Below, one piece after another: positions 22,764 to 35,516 of a stretch of 64,000 nt of DNA. The DNA is from Cordilura impudica (Eukaryota > Arthropoda > Insecta > Diptera > Scathophagidae). The translations under genes and the position numbers were made by a program. Under the pieces are notes generated by a model. It was not told where the DNA came from and did not search any database. It worked only from the letters and a program-made list of their open reading frames with translations. Location of the stretch: assembly GCA_963682025.1 (NCBI GenBank), contig OY821519.1, positions 73,588,314 to 73,652,313 of the forward strand, written 5' to 3'. Each line of letters begins with the position of its first letter. Within the stretch, counting starts at the first letter, position 1.

Positions 22764-22890
22764 TATATTTTTCTTAAAAAATAACTTTTCTTACATTTTC
22801 TATAAAAAAAAAAGATTTAGTTTATAAGAATCCCGGTGGAGGTTATAAAAGTTTCGGCATATTTTAATTTAACTCTTTTTCTAATTTTAT

Positions 22891-25280
22891 GTATTTATGT
22901 TTTCTTCCCAAGAATTTTAATTATACTTAAATTCTAATTCGTTCTTACAGACCAAATTAACGAAGTAAAGTTGTGCTTTGTAATTCAGGCACAAACAAAT
23001 TATAAGTTAATGAAATTTGCACCAATTAGTTAGTAATATCCAGCATATAATATCTAAATAATTAGTTTCTAAATTATAAGAAAAATTCTATAAAATCTTA
23101 AGTTCTATAAAATTAAATAACAGAGTCTTTATCGAATACATCTTAACGCAAATAACGCAATAACGTAACGTAAACAGAAGTCCTTGTAACAAAAAAAAAA
23201 AAAAAATAGCTAAATATATTGCCAAAATTCGACTAAAAGAAATCAGTCATGCGTTGCCTTTATGTCAAGATTTATGTTATTGTGACTGTTTAACATCATA
23301 AACTTTATCACACATAGAAAGACATTTGCTTCCGTTTTAAATATTTTTTCTTTTTTTTTTTTTTTTTTTTTAGAAAACATCACATTTTTTGGCATCCTCC
23401 CGACTAAATAAAAATATCATGTATGCTGGTTGACCCTCTTGACACATTGGTTGGCTTCTATAAATTCTAAAGCTTTTTTTATATTTTTATTAGTTTTTTT
23501 TTTGTCGCAATAAGAACAACTGCTGATTGTTTAGGTTTACGCTGCGCTGACTACACTAGATGGGAAATTTTTTTTTTTTTCAACAGAGGAATTTTGGACA
23601 TTTTACGATGATTTGGAAAAAAAAAATAAAATAAGAAATAGTAAAAATTTTATGACAAAACGGAATGTATCTTTAAATGGCAAATACCAACATGAATTTT
23701 AAAATTTGTCAAAGAAATGTTAAAGAGTTTTTCTATAACACAGTTTTATGTCTCTGCTAATTAAATAATTTAAGAAATTTAAGAAATAAAAAAAAGAAAA
23801 TTTATTTTAAGTTTTTTTTCTCATAAGGTTATATTAAATTATTTGGATTTTCATCTTAATTTAACGTTTATTTTCTAAATGCGAATTCTGCAAAATCATA
23901 ACAATATCTTAAAATTCTTTTAATTCCTATTAGCTTTATAATTATCTTTGTTTTTGCCCCAAAGGTATCTTGCTTAGCACCTTGAGTTTATATCATTTTT
24001 TTTCTTAGGTAGACATAAAATTTTTCTCAATTTATTTTCTTTTCTGCTAAGTTCCTTTTTTTCGTGTTGTCTTTAGTAGGAGGTTTGTTGTTTTTACTGC
24101 ATTGCGCTTATCCTTATTTGATATATGTGAATTGCTTCCTTTGATTATCCTTTTAGTGCAAACATACAACAACTTAAACTCTCTAGTTAAAATATCTGTA
24201 GCGCTGTATGCAATTGGGTGTTTGTACGTGTGTGTGTGTGTGTGTTGCATAAATTCCTTAAGCACATTATTTTCTACATCAGTGAATATATTCTTCTGCT
24301 CCTTTGGCTAAAACACGCTAGTTTAACAAATATAAACAAACATTATACGGTAAACATTAAGTAGCCTAAGGATGTGTTTCAACTACCATCAACAACTGCA
24401 CACAACTATCAAATACTTTAGAAGGATAAAGGACCTTTGCCTTGCTACTATTTGTTTGGCATATTGAGGTGTTGATGTTGGCTTAACAGACTTGCTAAAG
24501 GTTAAAGTGTCTGTAGTTGAAAAAGAAATGCTAATGTTGACTCTTATTAAATTATATACCTACTGTTTATTGAAAGGTAATTTTAAAGGACTAAGGAAAT
24601 GTTTATAAAAAAAAAAATTAACTTGAATTGGTAATTCTAAAGCACAACGTGTTTTTAAGATTATAATTGCTTCATTTAAAAGTTGAGATTTTAACAAATT
24701 CTTTTGATAAAAAATGTTGAAAAAATTGGCAGCTTAAATGAAACGAAAGTAATGCGGATTGAAGGTTTATCGGTAGCTACCTCCTTAATAAATTTGTTTA
24801 TATAAGCCATGATTTTACATGGCGAATTGTCATTTAGAAGCACTAGTTTATCAATTTTAAACGATCTGCCAAGAAGAAAGTACTTTCATATGCGCTTTCA
24901 TTTCGCCCTGCTTTTAAAATTCGATATATACTGGTTGCGCGAGGGTCTTCCGAAAAAAATATTTTATGCGTTGAAAAATCGGGGGAGAAAGTAAACACAA
25001 GGGGTATTAATATATATATATTAGAAAAAAATTTAAATTTATTGTTGCGGGGTATTTACCTTCTTTTCTGAGGATGATTTAAGAACTAAAATTAGCTAAC
25101 AAGAAATAGAAGCTTAAAACTAATTATGCATTGTAAATAGTAAACTCTTCCCAACTATGTAGGAGAGAGCTTTTACAAAAGATAAAAAAAAAGGAAAAAT
25201 TTTATTGCAATTAAAGAATGCATTCTTCGCCTAAACATATACTCATATCCTTTTTGAATTACGCTTCCTATAATAAATTT
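22891..25280. other. Non-repetitive AT-rich DNA, no gene recognised
   Basis: None of the window's repeat families is seen. There are homopolymer T runs (23350-23370) and a short (TG)n run (about 24228-24244). The open frames are short and of AT-driven composition. Confidence 0.4.
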
Positions 25281-26555
25281 ACAAAAAAAAAGTATTGTAA
25301 GACTGTTAAATTTGGCTGCATCTTTGATACCCACCATCTGTGGCCTCAACTTAATATTATAACCAACATTTTGAACGTTAAGAGCCAAAAAATGTCTTGA
25401 TTTGACATTAGAATTGCTGAAATTCTTGTAATAATGTTTGAAATTTAGATGAGAATTAACAAATATTTTAAGTATTTTCGTGCTATTTTTATTCGAAAGT
25501 AATTATTTAAGCAGTGAGCATCAATGTAAACTAGCAGAGCCCAGCCCAAGATATTCGAGGAAATTTTATTTTTTCATTCAATTTGTTTCTTTATATGTTT
25601 TTTTTTAATCTATTTAATCCATTAAATTCATTTCATTATAAATATTTGTTGAACATAGAGAAATAAAGGCCAAAGGGCATTAAAACCAACTTATATGCAC
25701 CATTAATGTTAATTTTAGCTAATTCACAATACAACACAGGCACCTTAAATGCAATAATTATATTGAAATTCGATTGCTTTATTGTCGTTATTGGTTTATG
25801 TTCAAAACTATTTTTCAATTTAACTCAGGGGTTTCCATATACAATTTTTGCAAACATATTAACAAATATAATAAACACACAAACACAGCCTTGTCTTATT
25901 GTAGGTATGAATATGTAGGTAGAAACTTTAAATGAATTTTACTCAAAAAAAAAAAAAAAATGTTCCAGATGGTGCAAATCTGTAAATCTGGTGGAACGCT
26001 AAAAAGAAATACCTTTCAAATGTGCTGTGTTTGGTCAAAATCGGTTTAAAATTGACAAAGTTACATCGGTCACAAAAAATCGCCGTGCCTAATAATATTA
26101 TAGATACTATTAAAATTACATTTTTTTTAAGAGTAAGAGTATAAAAATCTAGGTATATACTATTCTCGTAATCTTATCGATATACATACGTTCTTTCACA
26201 TGACCAAAAAAAAAAACAAGCTCCAAAATATTAATATGTACCAGCGATGCACATTTTCTGGTGCGTAAAAATATAGTTTCTTATATAAAATTCTATCAGA
26301 GTAGCTTTACATTTTCATATGTCATTACTAAGCTATTGGGCCTAAAGGCTACACATCCAATATCAACCTGCTCGAAATAACGACAAACAATATTATCCTT
26401 ATTTTACCCAAGAAAATGGTTTATTTTGTGAATGAGCATGATTTCATGAATATTTGTACTTTCTGGGGTCATAAATAATTTTTTCGATGCGTTTTAAATG
26501 GAATGATAAACTGATATAATCCTTCTACACATACTTATGTGGCATTCTTTATATT
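25281..26555 (-). mobile_element. HINE-B copy (-), split by a mini-Helitron
   Basis: Minus-strand 3' end at 25281-25340 (GGTATCAAAGATGCAGCCAA, decayed hairpin). The 5' end is near 26555, with GTTTATCATTCCATTTAAAA and CGCATCGAAAAAATTATTTA. The middle shares CTCGAAATAACGACAAACAA with the copy at 51594-52066. The Helitron at 25531-26104 interrupts it. Confidence 0.55.
25531..26104 (-). mobile_element. Mini-Helitron (-), 574 bp
   Basis: On the minus strand it begins TCTATAATATTATTAGGCAC after an A and ends GGGCTGGGCTCTGCTAG before T, the canonical TC...CTAG limits. The hairpin is weak because the stem has mutated. It shares TTTGGTCAAAATCGG and GAAATACCTTTCAAAT with the + copy at 46353. Non-coding. 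Confidence 0.7.
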
Positions 26556-26609
26556 TTTGCTATTATTTTCAATGTTACTTTAGCTACAAGTGGGATCTAT
26601 TATAATAAA

Positions 26610-26886
26610 CTAGCAGATTCCAGCGCTCGAAATTCGAGTGCAATTTCTAGGCAGCTTTATTTTTCAATTTAGCCAATTCACAAACCAACACTTTTATGGT
26701 TTATTATTGTTGTGAATGAAGATAACAAACTCATTATCAAACACATTAACAAAATTTACTAAAACACACATAGTATATTTGTAATTTTATGTATGTGTTA
26801 AATAAATACGTTTGGTCAAAATCGGGATAAAACGGTAGAACAAAACATCGGACACAAGAACCCACCTAGCCTATTAATATTATAGA
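26610..26886 (-). mobile_element. Mini-Helitron (-), 277 bp
   Basis: Minus-strand limits TCTATAATATTAATAGGC and GCACTCGAATTTCGAGCG...CTGCTAG, lying between A and T. The 3' hairpin is nearly intact. Closest to 46353-46721 but shorter inside. Confidence 0.8.
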
Positions 26887-27161
26887 TGTTAGAAATGCTA
26901 CATATATATGCAATTTTAGGCCAATCGGGAAGGGCCCCCTGCCGTCGCTTAATATTCTGAAAAAAAGGTATAAATTTAAAAAATTATCAATTATGATATA
27001 AATAATTGAATTCTACTCGATTATACACGTGAGATTTATTAGGATATCGGTGAGAATTTAATCTTTTAAGCTGGGAATGAAAGTGATATCTATATTTTGT
27101 ATAGTGTCAAATTTATAGTAGTTGCAAATTTTGTCGAAAAAATTATTAAATTTGATTAAAG

Positions 27162-27866
27162 AACCAACTAAGAGTGTTAAATTCGGATTCGCTGAACCTT
27201 TGGTACACTCTACCGGTATTCTAAGATTTATAACCAAATTTGCCAATACTACGCGACACAAAAGGCTAAATTTGTAATGGCTATATTGTTAACAATTATG
27301 TTTAAAATTAATAACTTAATTAACAAAAATGTTTTGTGATTTTTTAATTAAAATCAATTATTAAACATAATGAGCATAAAGTAAACAATTATATTTTTGT
27401 TTGTTTGTTTGTTTGTTTTTCAGCGCTGCATACACATTTTTGTTCACATGTATAAAAAACAAGAAAACCAGCAACAAACATAAATGTGTATTCATCGCTA
27501 AACGTTTTATCGTATAAACATTTTCCACTATTTTTAGTTTTTTATATGAAAATCTATCGAAATACATTTATATCTTCATATGTCATTCCTTACCTATTTG
27601 GTCAAGACGCTCCACTTTCAATATCAAACTGCCGATGATTATGCCGAACATTCGAATGCTAAATAGTGCGTTCAAATTGGCCTAATGAAGACTGGAGAAT
27701 GTTTTCAACAGATAGACAGACAGACGGACATTACCAGATTGACTTCTCATTTTATAAGTATCAAGAATATATATAGTTTATGAAAACTTCGGAATCTATT
27801 TCGATGAGTTAGAAACGAATTTACAAACTGATATATACCCCCCAAGACAGTGCCGTGGGAGATTTT
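27162..27866 (-). mobile_element. HINE-B copy (-), diverged
   Basis: Minus-strand 3' end at 27162 (TTCAGCGAATCCGAATTTAA, then CACTCTTAGTTGG). The 5' end at about 27866 carries TCCGTCTGTCTGTCTATC and GGGGGGTATATATCAGTTTG. The hairpin and terminus are degraded. A (GTTT)n run lies inside at about 27399-27420. Confidence 0.6.
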
Positions 27867-28288
27867 TTAAAAAAAGATACTTTTTTAAAAAAAGTGCTTT
27901 CCCATTCTCTATTTCATAATTCAAAGCTTGAGGTCATAGCTAAAGCTAACGATTACTTTAAACAAATGACGAATTAGTTGAAATGGATCTTAAATTTGCA
28001 GAAACTCTGGGCAAAGTATATCGAGCTAATAGAAGACTATATTAAAAAAAATAAAAAAATAAAAGAGTTTAACAGAAAATAATATGATCTTGAAAGGACT
28101 TTTCAGTTTGACCGCGTACAATAGAGTATCTCACAAAATGCTGTTGCAGTCTCATCTGAATAAGCAATGTTATTTAATATTAAGTAGTTTTAGAGATTTA
28201 TTTATTTTTTTAATTTTCACATTTCTTTTAAGGGAAACTCTTAAGTCTTGGAATAACTACCGTTATGTAAAACACTCCGAGTTTTAGT

Positions 28289-29016
28289 TATACAAAGACT
28301 TTCTGAAGGTGTTTGTAACTACCAAAAATTACCTAGATCCATCTATTATACTGATCGAATCAGAATCACTTTCTGAGTCGATTTAGCGATGTCCATCCGT
28401 TCGTCTGTCCGTCTGTGTGTCCATGTAAACCTTTTAATCAAACTAAATGCCACAAATATGAATATATTTTAATAAAGTTTAGTATATAAACTTCTATCGA
28501 CCATAGGATGAACGCTATTGAAATTGGTGAAAATCGGTTAATGTTCAGACATAGTCCTCAAACAAATGACCGCTATAAGATCGACTTAAATTGCCATAAT
28601 ATCCAAATTATCATATATGTAGATCAAGGTCAAATTGGGTTTGTGTATGTTTATTATATACATTAATCAGTAGTTTTAAAATAAACCTTATAGGCCAATT
28701 CTTAGTCCCAGCCCCCATATAAAACTGATTCCCGATATTCACTTAAATCTATCAAAAAACAAAAATATTGCACTGATTTTCCTCAAAAAAAAATTTTTTT
28801 TTTGTTTTGCTAAAAATAAGTGACCTTAACATATATGGTCAGGATCGAGCAATTCACGACCTGGTCCCCCAAATAAATATAACATCCGATATGAAGTTTT
28901 TTATATTCAAAGGCAAAAATTTGCTTTATGCTTATTTTCTATATCCAATTAGTTGAACCTAAGAGGTAGAGTCTCTAAACGCACGGTCAACACCAACCAT
29001 AATTTCCTTACTTGTT
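28289..29016 (+). mobile_element. HINE-A copy (+), 5' end worn
   Basis: Matches from TTTGTAACTACCAAAAATTA through TGTCCGTCTGTGTGTCCATG to AATTTCCTTACTTGTT. The first 20 or so bases and the terminal palindrome (ACGGTCAACACCAACCAT) are damaged. Non-coding. Confidence 0.75.
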
Positions 29017-29412
29017 TTAAAAAAAGATATATTTAATAAAAAAAGTTCATTCCTGAAGATATTGGAAGAAACCAACGAAACGTCGAATAAAATAAAAGTG
29101 AAATAAATAATTTTTTATTTATATATAAAAAATTCAGGACGTCGAAAGCCCGCTTTAGAAAAATCTAAAGAAACAAACAACAAATAAAACAGAAAAAGGC
29201 CGATTACATTTACAAATAAAATCAATATAATTTGGTCTGAATTGGGACTTATGGCGACTACTCACGTGATCATGGTCAATTGTAAGTAAACGCGATGCCC
29301 CTCTTGCGGACAACTTTATAAAAAACAACTCGAAATGGATATTTTCCGACTGGCCAACACAATATCGTGAATTATTTAATATTTTCCTGTGACTTAAATT
29401 GGTCGTCCTGAA

Positions 29413-29808
29413 CAGAGCACTGCAATGAGTACTGAAAAAGTGAGTAGGGTTAAATCATGATTCATAATTTGTTGTCGAACGTCATATCCACTCTAAAGTT
29501 TTTATACTTAATTTAGACTTTCCTTCGTTCAGTGTGTTTAGCCTATGCAAAATAAGTATGATTTGAATACGAACTAATTTGCTAAAATTGTAAACCAACC
29601 CAATGTGATTTATGAATCAAACAGATTTGGGATGGTATGAGTACATGGCGATGTCGGATTTTTGTTTAGTTATAGTTATAAATCCACGTTATTTTGAGTA
29701 TGAATGTATCAGAGTAGTTGAAAATCATCATTGATTCTCTACTCACTTATATTTAAAATTTAATGAGTCACTATGAGTAGCGAACAAACTATTCATTGCT
29801 GATCTCTA
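29413..29808. mobile_element. hAT-like MITE, 396 bp, with 8-bp target duplication
   Basis: Ends CAGAGCACTGCAATGAGTA and (reverse complement of the right end) TAGAGATCAGCAATGAATA. They are flanked by GTCCTGAA (29405-29412) and GTCCAGAA (29809-29816), which match at 7 of 8 positions. hAT transposons duplicate 8 bp and their ends resemble CAGAG...CTGC, so the assignment is consistent. No open frame. Confidence 0.7.
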
Positions 29809-31761
29809 GTCCAGAACGTGAGGCATCAGTAGCGCTTGTGAGACCGAAACGAAAGTCAGTAAACCATCGAATTTAATGGCTCATGGGACTTATTGGACTT
29901 AAAAAGCTTTTTCTTGGTTTGAGAGATGTTTTTACGTTAAAAAGTATTTTATCAGCAGTCGAAATTTCCTTACAAAACTTAACGAGATAGTGTGCTGGGA
30001 ATGGCTGTCAAACGCAAACTTATTAACGCAGCTTGCTCAAAATTTTACAGTCGTTTATTAGCAAATGGTAGTTAACGGCACTAGAGTTAATTTTTATGTT
30101 CAAAAAGTCACGAACTTATAAATTCGCCCTCGTATGAGATATTTTTTTCTAACTACTTGGCGCGGATATTTTATAATAATCATATTGATATTTCTTTGTT
30201 TTTGCAATACAAAAAAATTGTAATTACAATAATTATTAAGCAACAAAACTGTTTTTTTTTTTAATGTATTTTTTTGCAAAGTCATAAATTTCTTTCTTTT
30301 TTCAGAATTATTAACACAAATCGTTGTTTTATTATAAACAAGAATAACAAGGAAAAACTTTTTTTCTGTGATATTCTACGTTAGTATAAATGTATGTGTG
30401 TATATAAAAATGAAAAATTACGATAATTATGTTCTGGTTAGTGTTGAAATTTATTTCATTTATAGTCGTTTATTTTATTATTATTATTATTTTTTTATTA
30501 TTTTTTTGCTTTGCTCAGTTTTTCTCAACAATACAATGTAAAGCTGTTAATTTTTCATAATTACGTTAACAGTTTATGTAGCCACACAAAACAAGAATGA
30601 AAAGCAATTTTATGCAAGGACCCTGAAAAATAATAGCGTGATTTTTATATAAAAATACCAAAAAAAAAAAATAAATAATTGTTGCAAAAAAAAAAAACCG
30701 TCATAATTTTTTGGTTACTACACATTCACATTACATAGCCAGAGCTGGGGTGGTTTCTAAAGGGATTTTGTTTTTAACAGACAAGTTTTCATTCTTTTAT
30801 TTGTGATTTTTCCTGTAAAATTTTGGAACTTTTTTTTCAGTTTTTTTGTTGCTGCTGTTGTTGTTGTTCTATCGTTAAGTGGATAATATTTAATGTGTCA
30901 TAAAGTGCTTAATTTAAATAAAACTACATTACTGGGTATTTGTAAAAGAAAAAAAATATGTGCTGTATTTTGGGGAACTTATTTTAATATCAGTTATAAG
31001 GGAGATAGTTAAACAAAAATAATTCTTAAATATCACCCTTTATAAAATGTGATCGAATTGTGTATAAATAAATTGTGTTTTAAATAAGAACAAATAAAAA
31101 ATCGTTTCTCTTTTAGCCCCTTTATGCAGCCAATAATAATGTCTGAAGCTTAAGTGTTAAATAAATAATGACTGATATGCGTTGGCAATATTTTTTATTA
31201 TTTTATTTTAATAAATATTTACTTAAGCCATGTCTGCTGGTTTTATATGTAAGCAATGTGGCTCCTACTTATAAAGCTCATCTGATCAGTGTTGCTAACT
31301 ATGCGATGGCAAAAAAACAGCATACAAAGAATGAATAAAATCGATTTTTAACTTAAGTTGAATGTTTAGGAAGTGAAGGGTAATCGAATGGTTTGTGTCT
31401 CTACTTAATTAGCACAATATAAAACTTAAAAGGGAAATTATGAATTCCATGATTGCTGTTGGAAGATATGTATCAAGATTAATGTGTGAAAATTTGGGTA
31501 TTCGCATAATGGGATCAAAAGTTCGAAAATGGGAATACTAGAAGAAAAATTACTTCTAATTTTAATTTCCATTCAATTAGAGATATAAATAAATCATAAT
31601 TTTCAATAAAATATCGTTCTACTAAACTAATAAAAATATATATCTATAATACAGTCATATTAACCCCAATTTCAAAAAATTAAGTTTAAAAAAATTCAGT
31701 AAAATATCTTTCTTATCAAATAATAAAATTATCTTTCTGCCATATCCACAAGAGTACAAAA
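29809..31761. other. Mostly unique AT-rich DNA without a recognised gene
   Basis: No coding frame of note. A CAG/CAA-type triplet run (GCTGCTGTTGTTGTTG) is at about 30852-30868, and poly-A runs are at about 30660-30700. No copy of the major repeat families was seen. Confidence 0.35.
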
Positions 31762-32228
31762 GGTTTAATTTCAGAAATTTGGAATAATTCTTTTTTGATC
31801 TAGATAAGCAGTATCATCTAGTTTTATTAAAATCATTTCACAACTTTCTATTAATTAGATTTTTTTTCTTAATCAAAATCGTCTAAAATTTGACCTTTGA
31901 TTTTAAAGAGGGCTAGTTTGGTTTTTTCCCTATATGCACAGGATTTAAAGACGTATATGTAAGATAAAAAAAATCAGATCAAAGTTATATAAAATATGAA
32001 GACGGAAAAGAAAATTTTGTCAAAAAGTTAAATAAGTGACAAAAATTTATTTTCTTTCGAAAGCCAGTGAAATAGAAGCGCCGGCCTTGCCAATCAAAGT
32101 AGGGAATATCTACAATATTAGGTAGTTTTGAACCCTAATATGGAACTAATAAGACCTTTAAGCATAACCGTTGATTCTTTGAAATTTCCTAAAGAAAATT
32201 TTGCAAAAAATCAAATATGATATTTTTC
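31762..32228 (-). repeat. Repeat E fragment (-), strongly diverged
   Basis: Follows the order of the 9880-10792 copy: TTTCAGAAATTTGGAATAAT, TTTGACCTTTGATTTTAAAG, GGGAATATCTACAATATT, AATAAGACCTTTAAGCATAA, CCGTTGATTCTTTGAAATTT. It stops just before a TTAA followed by GGCCCACTGGGTATTT at 32232. Confidence 0.55.
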
Positions 32229-33112
32229 CCATTAAGGCCCACTGGGTATTTAAATACCCAAGAAAACCTTCTCACATAAAAAATTCTAGCTCGTCGCAGG
32301 TGAAAGATATCGCGATATTCGATGCTTCATTTTAAAGGGGAAGGATGGACCGTCAGAAAATAAATTAAACAGAAATGTTTTCCACAGTTTACATCGAGTA
32401 TTTTTCGGTTAAAATTGCGTTTTTTTTTTTTGTTCACAATATGCTCGAGAAAAGCGTTGTGAATTTTTAGAAAACGATAAAAACAAACAACGAGCATTGT
32501 CTCCAGGAGGGCTAAAGTGTCCCTTCTCATACTTCCTTCAGACAAACCGGGATATGTTAACTCACTTAGTCATTACGCCAAATCAAATGAAAATGGGCAT
32601 TTAAAAACCCATGTACGTGTGTACTTAAGATATAATATGTCGCTGTATGGAAATTTTTGCGTGAGTTGAATAAAAGCGTATGAGAATCAGAATGTTTGCT
32701 ATTTTATTCAGAAACCACGCACAGTGGGGTGAACGGGGTATAAAGTGGCGATTAATTCAGGGAAGTCGTAATTTTTAAATATTGTTATATTTTTATTAAT
32801 GGATGTTCGTAAATACGTATAAAACCAGCATTTAAAAAAAGAATAAAGTGTAAAAAAATTTGTTTTTAACCTTTTATGAGCTTTTTGGTATTTTGGAGAA
32901 AATTGTCTGTTTTCATAATTGTAACTGTAACTTTTGAATAAAGAAAGATAAATTAGTAAACTAAATTGCAGGTTAGAACATGCTTAATGTGCTTTTAGAA
33001 AAAATATATTTTTTTTATTTAGTATGTATTTATTTTAGTAAAATTTTTAATTAAAGTCAGTTTTTTTTTCAAATTCCATAATTCCATATAAAAAAATATA
33101 TATATATAACTG

Positions 33113-33579
33113 TTACTTCATTTCAATAACTTCATAATCATCATTAAAATAATCTTCATCATTATCATCATCATTATCATCATCGTCACCATTATCATAT
33201 TCATTGTAGGGAAGAATAGGCAACTCCAATGCAGATTGTGGCATTTGCTCCATTTTCCTTATACAACTATTCCTCATGCTTGAAATTAATGGATCTGAAC
33301 TTAATAGAAATCTATTAAACACGTCTTCTATTGTGTTTTCCCAACTGCATTTACGCGAAAAGTACTCCCTATAACTTTTTAAGTCCTTATTTCTAGCTTC
33401 CTGTGATTCTTCAGTAAGTTGACCAATAGGCAATGGTGATAGCGATATAATTTCTGGCCCGTTAATGAAGTATTTATGTAGAGTAGGAGGTATATAATAC
33501 CATGGATAATTTTTAACAAATAGCCTGACAGTGTCATTAGCGAAATTTGAAAATCTTTCAAATTTATTTTTCAAAACAG
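33113..33579 (-). pseudogene. Fragment of an uncharacterised acidic protein, possibly mobile-element derived
   Basis: About 153 codons open on the minus strand with no ATG at the left limit. The frame is entered after a stop (TAA) near 33580, and the first Met is internal. The middle part (PIGQLTEESQEARNKDLKSY, then KCSWENTIEDVFNRFLLSSD) has the complexity of real protein. The last third is an Asp/Asn run ending FNDDYEVIEMK and a TGA or TAA stop. The middle resembles a block I recall from many insect proteins of unknown function that appear linked to transposons, but I cannot name the family. The lack of a start codon and the surrounding repeats suggest a 5'-truncated remnant. An exon of a host gene is possible but less likely. 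Confidence 0.4.
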
Positions 33580-33931
33580 TTTACGTTTGTAACATAGAAT
33601 TTTCTCATATTTTTAAACGAAGTATCTTGTAGTCTAGATATAAATGTTAAAGTGTATAAAATATATAAAGACTAAGCTTTAATTAAATAAATATTAACTA
33701 TTTACGAAATGATTTCTCGCTCGTGAGTGAAAATAAAACTTGTGAACATAAGTGAAAAATTCTATTCGTTGTGAATAAATCAGAATACTTTTTTTTTCGT
33801 GAGTGTGCGTGATTCAAAATTACTCACGCACCTATCTCTAATAAATTCCACACTAATTAGCTACAATAACAACTACCATACGGAATATAAAAACAAAAGA
33901 CAATAAAAACAACTTGATTTTTTTTTTGATT

Positions 33932-34579
33932 TTTATACCCTATACCACTATGTGGTTTGGGTATAATGACTTTGTGCTGCTGTTTGTAACACCCAAAAAT
34001 ATTTGACCTACACCCATCTTTAATTATACCGATCGAATCAGAATCACTATCTGATTCGATTTAACGATGTCCGTCCGTCCGTCCGTCCGTCTGTGTGTCC
34101 ATGTAAAGCTTGTAATCAAACTGCAGGTCGCAATTATGAATATATTTTGATGAAACTTGGTATTTGATCTTCTATCAGCCCTATTGAAATTGGTGAGAAT
34201 CGGTCCATGTTCAGACCTAGCCCCCATACAAATGACCCCTATGAAATCAACATATATTGCCATTAGATCCAAATTATCATACAAATCTTAGTCAAATTGG
34301 GTTTGTATGTATATATTACATCCGTTAATCAGTAGTCCAAAAATAATCCCTATTGGACAACTCTTAGTCATAGTCCCCATATAGAGCTGCTTCCCGATCT
34401 TCACTTAAATCTATCAAAAAAGAAAAATATTGTACTGATTCTTCTCAAATTTTGTTTGTATATATTTTTGCAAAATACAAGAGACCTTACCAAACATGGT
34501 CAGGATCGGTCCATTTTTGGGCCTAGTCCCCATATAGATATAGCACCCGATATGAAATTTTTCATATCTGCAGCCAAAA
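33932..34579 (+). mobile_element. HINE-A copy (+), left part of an interrupted element
   Basis: Runs from TTTATACCCTATACCACTAT through the GTCCGTCC array (about 34070-34090) to GAAATTTTTCATATCTGCAG CCAAAAA. The expected continuation (ATCCCACTCAAATTTGG...) is missing here and resumes at 35379, where the inserted minus copy ends. Confidence 0.85.
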
Positions 34580-35378
34580 AACAAGTAAGAAAATTATAGT
34601 CGGTCTAGACCGACTATACGATACCCTATACCATGCGTTTAGAAACCCTATCTCTTAGGCCCAACTAACTGGACATTGAAAATAAGCAAAAACCAAATTT
34701 GAGTGGGATTTTTATTAATTTTTTTGGCTGCAGATATGGAAAAGTTCATATCGGATGCTATATCTATAAAGGGACTAGGTCCAAAAATGGACCGATCCTG
34801 ATCATGTTTGGTAAAGTCTCTTGTATTTTGCAAAAATATGTACAAACAAAATTTGAGAAGAATCAGTGCAATATTTTTATTTTTTAATGGATTTAAGTGA
34901 AGATCGGGAAGCAGCTCTATATGGGGTCAAAGGGATCATTTTTGGACTACTCATTAGTGGATGTAATGAACGCATACAAACCCAATTTGAGTAAGATCTA
35001 TATGACAATTTGGATCTTATGGCAATTTATGTCGATTTCATATGGGTAATTTGTATGGGGGCTAGGTCTGAACATGGACCGATTCTTACCAATTTCAACA
35101 GCGTTCATCCCATGGCCGATAAAAGCTTATATACCAAATTTCGTCAAAATATATTCATATTTACGACCTGCAGTTTGATTACAAGCTTTACATGGACACA
35201 CAGACGGACGGACGGACGGACGGACGGACGGACGGACGGACATTGTTAAATCAACTCAGAAAGTGATTCTGATTCGATCGGTATAATTAAAGATGGGTCT
35301 AGGTCAAATATTTTTGTTTGTTACAAACAGCAGCACAAAGTCATTATACCCAAACCACATAGTGGTATAGGGTATAAT
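34580..35378 (-). mobile_element. HINE-A copy (-) inserted into another HINE-A
   Basis: Complete element in reverse: AACAAGTAAGAAAATTATAG, the palindrome AGTCGGTCTAGACCGACT, an expanded GGAC array (about 35200-35240) and the mirrored start GTGGTATAGGGTATAA. Its ends fall exactly where the outer + copy is interrupted, so it was the later insertion. Confidence 0.88.
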
Positions 35379-35516
35379 TAAGAAATATCCCATTCAAATT
35401 TGGTTTATGTTTATTTTCTATATCCAGTTAGTTGGGTCTGAGAGATAGGGTCTCTAAACGCATGGTATAGGGTATCATATAGTCGGTCTACACCGACTAT
35501 AATTTTCTTACTTGTT
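35379..35516 (+). mobile_element. HINE-A copy (+), right part of the interrupted element
   Basis: Continues from the sequence lost at 34579: AAATATCCCATTCAAATTTG, CAGTTAGTTGGGTCTGAGAG, GGTATAGGGTATCATATAGT, TTTTCTTACTTGTT. The terminal palindrome has one change (GGTCTACACC). Confidence 0.85.

Larger units (their letters stand above)
20283..22890 (+). mobile_element. Old HINE-B copy interrupted by a MITE and a Harbinger-like element
   Basis: The 5' part (TTTGCCATTCCATTTATAAC, ACATCGAAAAG) continues after the MITE as GCTTGATCCTTGTAACACC and TTTTCCGTCTGTCTACTG. A T-rich degenerate minisatellite follows, then the Harbinger-like insertion. The decayed 3' end at about 22829 reads CCGGTGGAGGTTATAAAAG, TTTCGGCA, AATTTAACTC. 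This is the order seen in the 6425-9530 copy, including simple-sequence DNA just before the 3' end. Confidence 0.55.

Noticed and set aside
29045..29105. CCTGAAGAT...CGAAACGTCG motif reminiscent of Penelope-like element ends
   Set aside because: No Penelope reverse transcriptase or GIY-YIG sequence nearby; the motif alone is too weak.
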